The notes under the pieces are model-generated. The model searched no databases and was not told the origin of the DNA. It saw only the letters and a program-made list of their open reading frames with translations. Both the position numbers and the translations under genes were made by a program. Of a stretch of DNA of 64,000 bases, positions 10,801 to 25,800 are shown in pieces (within the stretch, counting starts at the first letter, position 1; each line of letters begins with the position of its first letter). The stretch is from Epichloe hybrida (lineage: Eukaryota; Ascomycota; Sordariomycetes; Hypocreales; Clavicipitaceae): NCBI GenBank assembly GCA_019022495.1, contig JAFEKR010000036.1, positions 1 to 64,000 of the forward strand, given 5' to 3'.

Positions 10801-13800
10801 GCTGCAATTTCTTCAACATACATCTGTTGGATGGGCGATAGCTGGAAGAAGCCGTCAGGGATTTCGTCCAAATCGTTAGCATCTTCCATCATCTGTGACG
10901 CAGCAGCTAACTCCGGAATTGTCTGGCAATTTAAGACCTTCTGTACGGTAACCAATAAACCGTGGCCACGACTAGCTGAAACCACTTGCATTGCTGTGAT
11001 AGAGTCGCCACCAAGACTGAAAAACGTTGACGAGTACGTTATGTTGCGGAGCGGTACATCCAAAACTTCGCTCCAAATTTGCCGCAGCTGTCGTTCTGTA
11101 GCAGTTGCCAAAGTCTCATCAACCTCTTCAGCATCTGTAGCCTCCGTCAAAGCTTCAACTTCCTCATCTGGCATGGCTTGTAACCAGCGAGTAACAGTGA
11201 GGCGGTCTGTCTTTCCTGAAACATTGACGGGCACCTTTGCCAAGGGGATCCATACACTTGGTATCATGTATTGCAAAAGCCGATGTGACAAACTTTGTTG
11301 CACTTCGCGTAGTTCGAGCTTGGCGTCATCTCTCTGTTCTGCGGAAATGTACCGTATGTCGGCGGTATGAGAAGCTGTGTAGGTCTTGTGTAGAGCGACA
11401 GCGGCAACCAGACGATCGGCGAACGGTCCTTGTTTTATGTAAAGTACGACTGCATCTCGTACAGCTGAGTGCTGCTGTATCTGATGCTCTATTTCGCCAA
11501 TCTCCACGCGCTGGCCGCGTATCTTAATTTGGTTGTCGATACGACCTAGGTAAACAATCGACCCGTTTGCATTCTGCTTGACTAGATCTCCGGTGCGATA
11601 CATGCGGCGAGTTTTAGGAGCAAGATCCAGTTTCTTAACGAAAGCAGGGTCTGTCACGAAGGCTGCGGCTGTCTTGGCAGGATCATTAAGGTAGCCTCTC
11701 GCTAGCAAAGGGCCTTCAAGTAGTAGCTCGCCTGGCGCGCCAAGTGGAACAAGGTTGTCAGCCGCATTCACAATCCAAGTGGCGCCGGCGATGGCGGTTC
11801 CGATATTTAGAGAGAATGAGCTGTGTCGAATTTGTCCACATGTTGAGGCGATAGAGCATTCGGAGGGTCCATAACCATTGATAACGGTAGCTTGTTGTAT
11901 CCATTGATCAACAACCTTTGCTTGTACAGCTTCGCCCACGAGCACTATTGTGCGAACTGCTGGAGTCATGTGTGGTTGGACAAGTCCGGCCACTGTTGAT
12001 GTCAAAGTCGCCATGGTAATTTCTGTTTCGACGAAGAAGTCTGTTAGGCGCTCAACCCGATCTTGCTCGGAGGGAACACAAATACAAGCTCCAAATGCGA
12101 GAGTTGTGATAATCTCCTGGATAGCTGCATCAAAGGTATATGATGCAAACTGCAATATACGATCGTCAGAGCGGACATTATATGCCATTCCGTGGCCGAG
12201 GATGCTAGTCGCGAGGGCCCCGTGTTCAAGCACAACTCCCTTCGGGTTGCCAGTGCTGCCAGAAGTGTACACGACCCAAGCAATGTGACTTGGCCGGACT
12301 GATGTGCACAGTTCGGCTGGTGTTGGTTTCTTTGGAGTCATTTGAAGAAGAGATTCAACAACCAGGATTTGTGTAGATGCATCTAAACCTGCCAGTCGCT
12401 GTTCTTGAGCAGAGTCAACTAAAACCAATGGCGCTACCGTGTCTTTGACAATGCCCTCGATGCGGGCAAGCGGATGCTGTACTCCAAGGGGAACAACGGC
12501 ACCACCAGCCCGTAGAATTGCAAGTAAAGCCACAACTCCTATCTTGGATTTATCCATGCAAACACCAACCATGACATCGGGGCCGATGCCCATGTGCACT
12601 AGGTGAAGGGCAAGCTGACGACTAGAATCATCTAGCTCAGCATATGTCATGTCGCCATCCCAGGCTTTGATAGCTAACGCCGAGGGTTGCAAGGCCATTT
12701 GCTGCTCGACTAATTGATGGATACAGCGCTCGACGCGTGGTGGGATATTTGAGTTCCACTTAGAGAGCTTTTCGCGGTCCTCTGCGGTAAGTAATTGAAG
12801 CTGTGCAAGTGACTTGTCTCCATTTAGAGCAAGTTGTTCGACCACATGGCTGAATTGATCAAACAGATGCTTTGCGCTGTCAGTAGGGAGCACATTGCCA
12901 TCGTAGCGCATCTCGACCCTGACGTCCCTTAAACCTTGGCCTACTATGCACTCAATGGTAAGTGCTTGTGAATGGAATGCATCTGTGGAGTCGGTTTCGT
13001 GCTCAATGAGGTCCATGTTCGACAACGGTGCTACTACTGACTCGCTCTCTGCAGCGGGCTGGACCACAAAGACATGTCCAGGGTTAAATTCAGGTCCAAG
13101 GCAGGGAACCATGCGCCGTATATGTTGCAGACCGGTGTGCTCATACGGGACCATCTCTGCGGCTCGATCCTGGACCGTGGCGAGGAAGTCCTTTACTGAC
13201 CAATTTTTGTTGATAGGCATATGAAAAGGTAATGTTGTAATCGTCGGCGCAACAAGGTCCATGATGCCGTCAACGGGGGCCAAGCGGCCAGAGAGTACCA
13301 CATTTATGAGAGCTTCATCGGCACCTGTATTAGAAGCCACTACTAGAGCCCAGGCTGCCCTTAGAAGGGTAAACGTTGTAGCCTCGGCTATTTGAGGAAT
13401 ATAAAGGCGACTTTGTAACTTGTTGTTCGGGTTGACGGCATGTTGCAGATGCGGTAAGACTGGATACTGAATGCAGCTAGCTCCTTCGAGGTGCTTCTGC
13501 CAGAACATGGCCGTCTTTGCCTTGTCCTGTTGGGATAGGTAGCTAATGAAGCGAGACACTGGCACGGGAGATGAGGGAATGTTATCACCTAACGCCTGTG
13601 ACAGCATCTCCATCATCCTGCCCATGCTCCATCCGTCGTAAATGCTATGGTGTAAAGTCCAAACGAGGTACCGAGACTGACCATCCTGAACAATTGTCAC
13701 ACGGCTTAAGGCGCCACCGTAGGTTATCGGGTGGCCCGGTCTGCGGCAAGATAGTCCTGTACTGAGAATCCAGCGTCTTGCCAGGTTGGAGCGGCACGTA

Positions 13801-16800
13801 TTACAACCTGCAGCGCATCGGTATGGATCGAGGGGACGATGCGGGTCCGCAAGATTGGGAGAGTCTCGATCAACTGTGTCCATGCAGCCTTGAGTTGTTC
13901 TGTGGAAAGGCCAGACTTCAGCTTGAAGACGCGTTGAACGACGTAAGTCTCGGGACGCTGCGCGGTAACGGTCATGAGCCCGGCCTGCAGAGGGCTGCAC
14001 GGGTAGACGTCCTCAATTTCATCAACAGACACGTCGCATTGTACCGCAATGTCTGCTAAGAGTCGTGACTTTGCTGCAGCGCCTTCTTGGGCCAATTCTG
14101 GCCATAGAGAGAACGGAGCCGGATCGTCTTCGCTTACAGCGTCCGTCTCGTCCCCATATCGTTCTTCCATGGCTTTGGCCAAGTCTCTTAGGCAGGGCCA
14201 GCGGAAGATATCAGCGGCAGAAATGGGGATGTGTTGATTTCGGGCCATCACTGTCAGCTTCATAGCTGCGATAGAGTCTCCTCCTATCCGAAAAAAGGAG
14301 TCATCAACTCCAACCGCCTCTGTTGGGAGCACCAGTGCCTTGCAATACAAATCTTGGATCTTCTGTTCCAAGAAGGTAGTTGGCGCTTGCTTGCTGTTGA
14401 CTAGACTAGATAAGCTGCTTATTCTCGCATGAGGCAACAACTGTAACTGATTCTGAACGGTGCGACGGTCGAGTTTACCAGACGTGTTAAGTGGCAGTTT
14501 AGCCGTCAGCAGGTACGCAGACGGAACCATGTATGTTGGCAATACGTGCCCGAGGTCATCGTCCAATCTCCTCAAGGCTTCTCGCATACCGTCAGTAATG
14601 CTTGAGGGATGGTATAACTCCAGTTCTGTCTCGGTACCACGAGATGGGAAGTCGGCATGGTCATATTCAATAGCTGCCACCAGCATGAGCAAGTCGTCTG
14701 CCTCGCCTTCTGGGCGAACCAGGCTAACGACGGCTTCACATGCATCTGGTAGAAGGTCGACAATATGGCTTTCAATCTCGCCAATCTCTACTCGCTGACC
14801 CCGGATCTTGACCTGCGTATCTCGGCGACCTAGATAGACGAGCGAACCGTCCCTATTCTGTTGGACTAGATCACCGGTCCGATACATACGGCGGCCACTG
14901 GGAAGACCAAGACTGGATACAAACGCTGGGTCCAGAACAAAAGAGGTCGTCGTTTTCATAGGGTCGTTAAGATACCCCCTCGCTAGCAGCGGGCCTTCGA
15001 TGAGTAACTCGCCAGATGCACCGAGGGGAACGAGCTGTCCAACATCTGCCGGATGGACAACCCAAGTTCTAGCGATTATGCCACGCCCAATATTCCGGGC
15101 CTCTGAGGTATGTGGCACCCTGCCACAAGTTGAATGGATACAGCACTCCGCAGGTCCGTAGGCGTTAATGATGATAGCGTGCTCTGACCATTGATCGACA
15201 ACCTTTGGAGGGATAGCCTCGCCTGATAGTATTAGTGTGTGTATTGTCGGGACCTCATTCGGTTCAATCAGTGCCGCTACCGTTGGTGTCAATATAGCAA
15301 CAGTGATGCTAGCTTCTGAGAGAAATGGCACTAGCCGGTTCATGCGATCATGCTCAGAAAGAATGCAAAGGCAAGCTCCAAAGTATAGTGTGCCTATAAC
15401 GTCTTGAATAGAAACATCAAAGGTGTAAGCTGCAAATTGTAGCACACGATCATGAGTTTGAATGCCAAATTCGGTTTTGCAGGCAAGAATGCTTGTTGCA
15501 AGGGCCCCATGCTCAAGTACAACGCCCTTGGGCGTTCCTGTACTGCCGGATGTGTAGATAACCCAGGCCGTATGGTGAGGTTCTACGGAAGACGGCAATT
15601 CGGCACAAAGGTCAGGCTTTCCCGTACCAAGTGTCAGCTCTGCTGCCTTTGTCATATCTGCGGGGCCTTCTTCATCGAAAAAGGCGTCAACAGCAAGCAA
15701 TGACACATTCTCCGTAAGAACTTCCAATCGTCGCTCCTGGCTGCGATCCACTAACACTAACGGTGCGGCAGTGTCTTGGACAATACTGCTGATTCGGGCG
15801 AGAGGGTGTGACACGCCAAGAGGAACCACGGCGCCGCCGGCACGCAGAATAGCTAACATAGCCACAATGGCCCATTTTGACTTATCCATGCAAAGGCCAA
15901 CCTTAACCTCTGGTCTAATTCCTCGACTAATAAGATAAGAGGCCAGTCGCTGACTAGCGTAGTTGAGCTCGCTATATGTCATCTCACCGTCCCATGCATA
16001 GATAGCTGGCGCAGTAGGTTGACTGACCATCTTCTCAACCACTAGATCATGTAGGCAGTGTTCCAGGCGTGATGGCACATCGGAATTCCATTTGCGTAGT
16101 AGTGCACAATCATCTGCGCTGAGCATTTGAAGCTGTGCCAAAGGCTTGTCGGTCTCTGCGTTTTGGGCCAGCTCTTTGACAATATGTGTAAACTGGTTCA
16201 GCAGATATTGCACGCTGTCGTCTGAAAGAACGACGCTGTCATACCGCACTTCGATCGTCGCATCGCCAGTGTGCTGACTATCTACGGTACACTCAACATT
16301 CAGTGCGTATGCGTCAAAAGCGTCTAGAGAAGTTGCTTCGCGCTCTATGTTCATGTTCATGTAGCGCATGGAAGCTGCTGACTCGCTCTCTGTGGACGGC
16401 TGGACAACAAAAGTGTGCCCGGGGTCAAAGTCTGATCCAAGGGCAGGGACCATGGTTCGGATGTTCTGGAGCCCAGTATGTTCATGTGGTACCATTGCTA
16501 TGGCTGTGTCGTGAATACGCTTTAGGAAACTGCGTATAGACTGGTCTCGTGTGATGGAAACGCGAACAGGAACTGTGGTGACAGTTGGCGTCATAATATC
16601 CATAATGCCATCTACTGGGAGCATGCGGCCGGACGAGACCACGTTAACAACGGCTTCGTCCGCACCAGTCTTAGAGGCTACCAGCAGGGCCCAGGCAGCG
16701 CGTAGTATCGTGGACGCTGTAAATTCCATTTCTGCGGCCGAAGCTGTTGGAGAGATGCAAACCTGGGTGCGGAATCGACTGCGTGGGTTAGCTTCGTATC

Positions 16801-19800
16801 GAGGAGATGGCAGTGCTGGGTAGCAAGTCCAATTTGCACTTTGGAAGTGGCTCAGCCAGAACTTGGCCGTTTCATCCGCGTCTTTCTGGGCAAGGTAGCC
16901 GATAAAACGGGAGGCTGGTATTGTACTTGGAAGTGTCTGTCCCTTCAACAGCTGTGTCAGCATCTCCATCATCCTAGACAAGCTCCAGCCATCATATACA
17001 CTATGGTGCATAGTCCACACGAAAAACTGCCCATCTCCATTTTGTACAATCGCAGTGCGATTAAGCGGACGTCCATAAGTAATGGGCGTAGCTCGATCTT
17101 TGGTTAGGTATTCTTCCAATGGCACCCCATCTTCGTCTTGCCAAATGGCAGTGTCTTGTACAACAACCTGGAGCGCATCAACCCGTACCGACGGTATGAT
17201 GCGAGTTCGCAAAATAGACAGAGTTTCTCGAAGGCGTCTATAAGCATCTTTTAGCTGCGAGACTGGGAAATCCGCGTGCAGCCTAAATACGCGCTGCATA
17301 ACGTAGGCCTGTGGGCGTTGTGAGGTGATTGCCATCAATCCAGCCTGTAGGGGGCTGCATGGGTACACATCCTCGATCTGATCGGACGAAATACCGCACA
17401 GCTCGGCAACCTCTGCTAACAGTCGTGCTTTATGGATCTCGTTGGTTGGGCCCTCGTCTTGATGGACGAGCTCAGGCCATAGACTCAGCGTAGCTGGGTC
17501 TTTGTGCGAGTCTTCGATATCTGGGCTGTACTTCTGCTCTATAGCTTGTGCTAGAGCTTCAAGAACGGGCTGGGTGAAGATATCGACTACAGAGAGGGGA
17601 ATCTCCTGAGCACGGGCTGCCGCTGTCATTTTCATTGCTGTGACAGAATCTCCGCCTAGCCGGAAGAAGGAGTCATTGATTCCCAAAATCTCTGGAGAAA
17701 GCTCCAGGGTGGCGGCGTAGAGCTCTAGTAACTTCTTCTCCATAGCTGTTCGAGGTGCTTGCTTGATGCATTTCCTTTGTGAAAATGTACCAAGCTCCTT
17801 GCGCGTCATAGACTCCAGCTCGAGTCGCAGAGCACGGCGATCGAGCTTTCCAGCTGCATTGATAGGAAGTTTGGATGCAAGGAGAATGGCTGCGGGAATC
17901 ATGTAAGTCGGTAGCGCCTCCGCTATGTCATCTTGTAGCCGCTCCAAGGCTTCGCGTGCGCTATCTGTGAACTGAGAAGGTCTATACAAGCATAGGCCAG
18001 CGCCTTCGGAGGCTGGTCCAGCCTGGTCATATTTAATGACAGCCACCAACAATGGCGATCTGTCATGCGCCTCATCTGCTGGACAGATCAGATCGACAAC
18101 CGCCTCGCGCGCATGGGGGAGCAAGTCGAGCATCTGACTCTCTATCTCGCCAATTTCTACTCTCTGGCCGCGAATCTTGATTTGTGTGTCGATGCGACCA
18201 AGATAGGTTAGTCTGCCATCCGGGTTATACTTGACTAGATCGCCGGTACGGTACATGCGACGACCACCAAGACCAAGCTCCTTGGCAAAAGCCAAATCCT
18301 TGATGAAGGCAGCTTTTGTCTTTTCGGTATCGTGTAGATATTCCCTGGCAAGCAATGGACCGTCGATTAGGAGCTCGCCTGGTGCTCCGATTGGCACAAG
18401 CTGCCCAGTACTCTTTGGATGCACCACCCAAAACCCACCGGCAAGATGCTTGCCTATGTTTGTAGCCTCGAGGCTATCCTTGATTATGTTATTTGCTACC
18501 CATATAGAGCTTTCTGAAGGACCATAGGCATTAATGATAGTTGATGCTTGTTGCATCCACTGGTTAATCACTTTCGGCTGAATAGCTTCACCAGTAAGAA
18601 CAAGGGTTTGAATTGTTGGTGTTTGCCGCGGGTCAAAGAGTGCAGCAACAGTTGATGTGAGAACTGCGATTGTCACTTCCTGGCGTGCTATGAAGGATTG
18701 AAGTTGTTCCATGCGATCCGTCTCAGAAGGAACACATACGCATGCGCCAAAAGAGAGAGTTGTCATGATTTCAGCAATTGAGACATCAAATGTGTATGCA
18801 GCAAACTGCAATAGCCGGTCGCCAGGCTGTATGTTTAACACAGGTCCATGGGCCAGTATGCTTGTCACCAAGGCCCTATGTTCAAGTACAACACCTTTCG
18901 GTTTGCCAGTGCTACCAGAGGTGTAAATTACCCAGGCGGCGTCTGTGGGCTTTGCATTGCTATTTAGAGCCGTAGGCTGAGGAATTGTTGGTGGTGCTGC
19001 AGTTGCCGAACTGGATTGGAAAAAGGAGTCAACAACCAGTAAGTGAGTAGAGGCTGCCAGTGATGCCAATCGTTGCTTTTGGTCGCTATCTACAAGCATA
19101 ATCATTGCTGATGTATCTTGGATGATGTCTTTGATGCGGGCTACTGGATGTTGCGCCCCGAGCGGCACAACGGCACCCCCGGCGCGAAGAATGGCAAGCA
19201 TGGCGACTGGTGCCCATTTTGATTTGTCCATGCACAAGCCTACCATCGGCTCAGACCCTTTGATTCCAAGTCCCAGCTCAGTCAAACGAGACGCTAGCAA
19301 ACGGCTGGCCTCATCAACCTGTCGGTAGGACATATTTCCATCCCATGCACTGATAGCCAACGCGTCGGGCTGCATAGAGAAGCGCTCTGACACTAGTTCG
19401 TGTAAACAGCGATCGACGCGGGGTGGCGTCTTTGAATTCCACTGACAAAGCTGCGTAGTGTCCTCGGCCGGCATGAAATTGACGTTTCCGAGTGGTGAAT
19501 GGCCATTTTGCGATAGGACGCGGATTGTCCGAACAAGACTCTCACAGAGTTGCTCAGCTGCAGCTGGAGAAAATACTGCTGTAGAGAACTGCATGTCAAA
19601 GTTCAAGCCGGTTGCTGTGGAATCTATGTTAATATGTATATCATGCTCCGTTGGATCTTCATGAGCCAGGATGTCAAACGTAATTAATGTCGGTCGAGAG
19701 CTAGAAAGATGAGACGCCAGGCGTTTATACGATAGAGTCGTGTTGAATAGCGGCTGTTCTCTTGACATTCCAAGTTCGTGCTGAATTGACGCGAGCGACG

Positions 19801-22800
19801 CCGTTTGATGCCCAAATGCTTTAGCAGATTGATTTTGCACATTGCAAGCCACTTCAGCTACCGTGGTACCCCAGTCTAAAGAAATGTGGCAAATAAGCAT
19901 ATTAATTATCGGTCCGACTAGGTCTTGAACGCCGTTAATAGGTACGTCTCGGCCACTTGATAGGTTACCAAAGCTGATGTCTGACGATCCTGTCCAGGTA
20001 GACAGTACCAGAGCCCAAGATAGCTGGCAAATAGTCGCGATCGATACGTTTTATGTATCCCGGAAGTTATGGAGCGCGTTGAGGTTATCCAATGCCTTTG
20101 ACACATGGCCAAGCTGCGCGGTTGCGGTCTCATGTACTGGTTCAAGAGGCGACAGAATACATGGTTCGGCATCAGCCAGTCGTGATACCCAGTATTGAAG
20201 ATCGTCTTGTTGATGATGATTACCCTCCAGATAAGCAACGTAGTTACTGTACTTAGAGCCACCGCTGGTAGAGCCGCTCCCAACAGATTCCACGTCGCCT
20301 TTGTACGCGCCCATGAGGTCCTGAATAAGAATGGCCATTGATGATGCATCTATTAGCGCGTGACTGATGTCAAAGCGACAATACGCGTCTCCAGCACGAG
20401 ACTTTAATAGTGTCAGGCGGTGAGGTGGGCAATTCGTCTTTCTAATGTTTAGTAAAGGTTGCGAAGTGAGTATTTCGACTGCAGCCTCCTCGTTGTCAGC
20501 AACATCATCTAATTCGACAATGTCCAGGCGAGGCTGCTTCATAACCACCTGCATAAATCCTTCTTGGCTTGGCAGTGGCTCCAGTAACACCGTTCTGAGA
20601 ATGGAGTGCCTTGCCACAACGTGCTGCCATGAGGCTACGAGGCCTTTAACGCTAACTGATCCAGAATGAGATGGTTGAAAGCGCAAAATTTGGTGGATAC
20701 AGTATGTCGTCGGCGATTGCAATTGTGTCAGAAGGATTCCTTGCTGCATTGGCGAACAAGGGAGAATGTCTTCCAATTCGGCGCTAGATTTCAGGCTCAT
20801 TGCAGCGCAATACTGCTTTTGCACAAATTCCCAGTTACTATCAGTTAACTGGGCCAGCGGGAAGTCAGTTGCTGTAGGCATGGGCTCGGCAATAATCAAC
20901 TCTTTCACAAGACTCTTTATAGCATTATTGTACGACTGGACCCAGCGCCTAATAGATGGTTGATGTTGCGACTGATCGCTGAAGCGGACCTTGATATGTA
21001 GCTCTCCTGCTTGAACAGCAACAGTAACATCAAGAGCGGCAAACAGTTTGGATAGGTTACCAAATTGAGACGACGCGCTTATATCGTCATTCTCGATTTG
21101 AAATAATGAGTCTTGTCGCTCTAGTTGCTGGAATCGTCCAAAGTAGTTAAAGAGGATCTCGGGCTGGTCATGGTTCGCAAACATCTCTCTGCCAGCAGCA
21201 GTCAGATAACGGCTGCCAAAATAAGGCATGCCACGACCAGGCATACGGCGTCGCTGATCCTTTATCTTTCTGAGGACCTCAACAGCGTTGTTGGCAGGAC
21301 ACTCTGAGACGTAGACGGGCGTCATTATCGTAAACCAACCCACTGTTTCAGAGAAATCCATCTCGGACTTGCTGTCAATGGTCTCTCGTCCATGCCCTTC
21401 GGTGAAGACAGCAGGTAATGGACGATCAGAAAAGACCTCCTGGAAAGACATGAGAAGAGCAGCTAGCAGGATCTCAACTGGCTCAGTCTTCAAAGCAGCA
21501 TTGGCACGGTCCAGTAACAGCGATGTTGTAGCAGAGTCGCACTGCGTTTCAAGGCTCAAAAGGTTGGCATGCACCTCTCGACCAGGGGTGAGGCCCCAGT
21601 AGTTCCAATTTATCGTCGGCAATGCTACAGGTAACAAGCTCGCCAGGGCGGCCTCGGGAGTCTTGTTACTCTCGCCAATGAGCATGTCTAACGAGTCGCG
21701 TTGCCGTTCAAGGTATACCGGGAATGACAGGCTTCTTGGATTCGACATTGTACCACGTGTCAATAGCTCTTCCAATTCTCGAATAATAATGCGCCAAGAG
21801 ACCAAGTCGATGGAAAGGTGATGCGCAACTAGGTGAAGGACTTGTTGGTCCCGTCTCCCCTGCCGGTCCTGTCGGTCGATAATATCGGCAGCAAACACTG
21901 GCCCATGCTCAATGTCTAGCGAGGTTTGTGAGTTTGCAATGATTTTCCGCATCGCATCAATGTCCAAAGCCTCGTGCATTTGACATCGATAGCTCTCAGA
22001 AAGATCTCCTTCTACCCACTGCTGCCAACCATGTTCTGGCCCGTGGGAGAAACGAGCACGTAGCATGGCGTGCTTTGAGACAACAGTATCAAGTGCCCGT
22101 TTGAGTTCTCCTTGATCTATAGGCTTGCTGGTATAGAGTGAGACAGCTTGGTTGAAGCGATAATCTCCGTCGGCACGGAGTCCATTTCCAGCCATGTTCG
22201 CAAAGTACATTTGCTGAATCGGCGATAGTGCAAATCTGCCCTCTGGTACTCTCGCTGCTTGGCTATAGTCATCTTCGACTGTCTTGGCGCGGACTGCAAG
22301 CTCTGGGACAGTCTGACAATCAAGAACAGTACGAACAGTTACCAATATGCCGTGGGCACGACTCATAGACACTACTTGCATCGCCGTGATAGAGTCGCCG
22401 CCAAGGCTGAAAAAGTTGGTGGAGTACGTCACGGCATGGATTGACACGGCAAGTGCTTCACTCCATATATGCCGTAGTTGTCGCTCGACGGCTGTTGTGA
22501 ATAGCCTGTCCTGGTCTGCGTTCGCAACATCCTCAGCACCTGTCAGGGACGAGATCTCCTCCGGAGATAACGACTGTATGCCACGAACAAGAGCTAGTCG
22601 ATCCGTCTTGCCTGATGTATTTATTGGCATAGCCGCCAAAGGAATCCAGACACTTGGCACCATGTAATGCATCACTAGCTTGGATAGACCATGTTGCACC
22701 CGTCGGAGGTGTCTTCTTGCATCGGCCTTCTGCTCTTGAGGGATCCATGCGATGTTGCTGTTATTTTGACCATGGCCAGAGTTCAGGCTGTCACTTCTCG

Positions 22801-25800
22801 ACACAACAGCGGCGATCAACCGGTCGGCGAGAGCTCCCTGGTGCATAAACAACACGACAGCGTCATGCACTCCTTCCTGGTTCCCTATGTGGTATTCTAT
22901 CTCGCCAATTTCAACGCGCTGACCACGAATTTTAACCTGCATATCATGTCGACCGAGATACGTCATTGTTCCGTCGACGTTCCGCTGCACCAGGTCGCCA
23001 GTACGATACATCCGGCGGCCTGGTGTAAGGTCAAGATCGGATATAAATGCTGGGTCCGTTACAAAGGAGGTGGTCGTTTTGGCAGCATCATTTAAGTAGC
23101 CACGCGCCAACAGGGGACCTTCAATCAAAAGCTCTCCTGGTACACCTAGTGGAACAAGCTGCCCGATGCTACCTGGGTTCACTACCCAGAACGAACCGGC
23201 CAGTGGTTTGCCTATATTTGTAGCCTCTTGGCCATCCTTGACCACCTTGCTTGTTGTCCATATAGAGCATTCTGAAGGACCATAGGCGTTGATGATAGTC
23301 GTCGTTTGCATCCACTGGTCGACTACTTTTGGCTGAACCGCTTCACCAGTCAAGACTAATGTTCTAATTGTCGGCGTATTGCGTGGATAGACTAATGAAG
23401 CCACAGTTGATGTTAGGATAGCAATTGTGACCTTGCCTTCTGAAAGAAAACCTTGCAGTCGGTTGATTCGATCCTCTTCAGATGGCACGCAGATGCACGC
23501 GCCACATGAAAGCGTTGTCATTATCTCTGCGATAGATACGTCAAAGGTATATGCTGCAAACTGCGATACACGATCGTACGGCTGTATGTCGATTGCAGGG
23601 CCATGCGCACAAATGCTTGTGACAAGTGAGCCATGCTCTAGGACAACGCCCTTGGGTATACCAGTACTACCAGATGTATAGATGATCCAAGCTACATTTT
23701 CGGGCCGGATAGACGGGCAGGGTTCAGTGGAATGCATTCCCACCGAGTTGGGCATGCTAAATGAGTCAACGGCGAGCAATTGCGTCTGCGCAGCCAAGTC
23801 TGTTAACCGCTGTTCGTTGCTACGGTCAACCAAGACAATCGCCATGCCTGCATCCTTGACGATAGCCTCAATACGGGCTACTGGATATTGAACTCCAAGA
23901 GGAACAACAGCACCGCCAGCACGGAGGATAGCAAGCATAGCAACAACGCCTAGCTTTGACTTTTCCATGCATAGGCCAACCTTGACTTCTGGGCCAACGC
24001 CCTGCCTCGTTAGATAAGAAGCTAACTGATTGGTGGCCAGGTTAAGCTCTTCATAACTCATCTCTCCATCCCACGCACTAATGGCTGGTGCCGCTGGCTG
24101 GCTAGACATCTTATCAAGTACGAGCTCATGAACGCAATGCTGAAGACGTGGCGATACAGCTGAATTCCACGCCCGCAACTGGCTCTCTTCAGGGGCCGAT
24201 AATAGTTGAAGCTGCCCCAAAGATCTGTCTCCGCCCTCACACACGGCCTGAATCGCACGTATCAGACTATCAGTCAGGCTCCTGGCTGCGTTGTCCGAGA
24301 ATGCTGCGGTTGAGTACTGCATGTGTATATCGATACTAGTCGTTGAGGCCTCCATATTTATATGTAGATCGTACTCTGTCGGATCATCCCAAGCCAGCCC
24401 CTCCAGGGTAATGGCTCCTGTCGGCCCAGATGTTGCAGATGCATCTGCCCGTTTGTATGACAAAGTGCTATTAAAAAGTGGCTGGCTTCTTGAGAGGCCA
24501 AGCTCATGTTGAATAGAGGCCAAAGACGTTCTTTGGTGGTCAAATGATTCGGAAACTTGGCTTTGAAGCTGGCGGGCCACTTCGGATACTATCGAGTCCC
24601 AATCCAGCGAAAGGTGACAGATAAGCATATTGATCATAGGCCCAACAAGCTCCTGAACATTCTGGATGGGCACGTCTCGGCCGCTTGATAGATTACCAAA
24701 GTTGACATTCTGTGACTTTGTTCTCATCGCCAGAACCAAAGCCCAGGACAGTTGGCAGAGGCTAGCTATTGAAACACCATATGTGTCTCGGAAACGATAA
24801 GCGGGACTGAGGTCATCGATGCAAGCGAATATTCTCTTGATGGTTGCATCGCTTTTGCTATCATGGAGTGGTTCTTGCGGCGGCAAGAGGCACGGCTCTG
24901 CGTCACGAAGCATGGAGGTCCAGTACCGCAAGTCGTCTTGCGAATCTTGTTCTTCGAGGAAAGCGACATAGGTGCTGTAATCTGAGCCAGGTCCAGCCTG
25001 TAGCTTGTCGTCGTACGCCAAGATTAGGTCGCGCATAATAAGTGTTACTGAAGACGCATCTACCAAAGCGTGGCTTATGTCAAATCTGCAATACACCTCG
25101 CCCGTTGCTGTGGTTAGTAAAGTTAGAAGGTGGGGGGGTCTGGTTAGTTCTAAGAGATCAAGTGTCGGCTGCGAAGCGAGCCACTCGGCTGCGCTTTCAT
25201 CCAAAGTACCGTTTACGCGGTTGATACCTATATTTGGCTGCTTTAAAACTATCTGCATGAATCGCTCTTGCCCTGGCAGAGGTTCGAGCAGTATAGTTCT
25301 TAATATAGAGTGCCGCGCCACAACTTGTTTCCAGGCCTCGATAAGTCGCTCAACGTTCACTGAGTTTGTTGAATTAGATGCCTGAATGTGACATGTTTGA
25401 TGAATGCAGTACGTTGATGGTGACTGCAGCTGAGTGAGCAGAATGCCCTGCTGAATAGGAGAGCATGGGAGAATATCGTCAATCTTAGCGCTAGAGGAGA
25501 GACCCATGATTTCCAGGTAATTCTCTTCAATCATTGTCATATCTTCGTCCGAGAGGCGGGCTAGTGGAAAGTCTGTGGCAGTAGCGATTGGTGTAGCCAC
25601 CATGCTCAGCTCCATCACAAGGCTCTCTATGCTCTTGCTGTATGCTTCCACCCATTGACAGATTGCTGTTTGGTGCAGTGATCGATTACTATAGTGGACA
25701 GTGACCAATAGCTCGCCTCCCTCCACGGTAATGGAGATGTCTAACGCTGCGAAGAGCTTGACTCGCCCACCGGCTCTTGATGTGGTGTTTAAATCATCCT

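Noticed and set aside
20010..20110. 81-base in-frame intron to bypass the NRPS TAA
   Set aside because: It has GT and AG ends in frame, but would delete a block conserved in all other C domains of the same protein and has no branch site I can point to.
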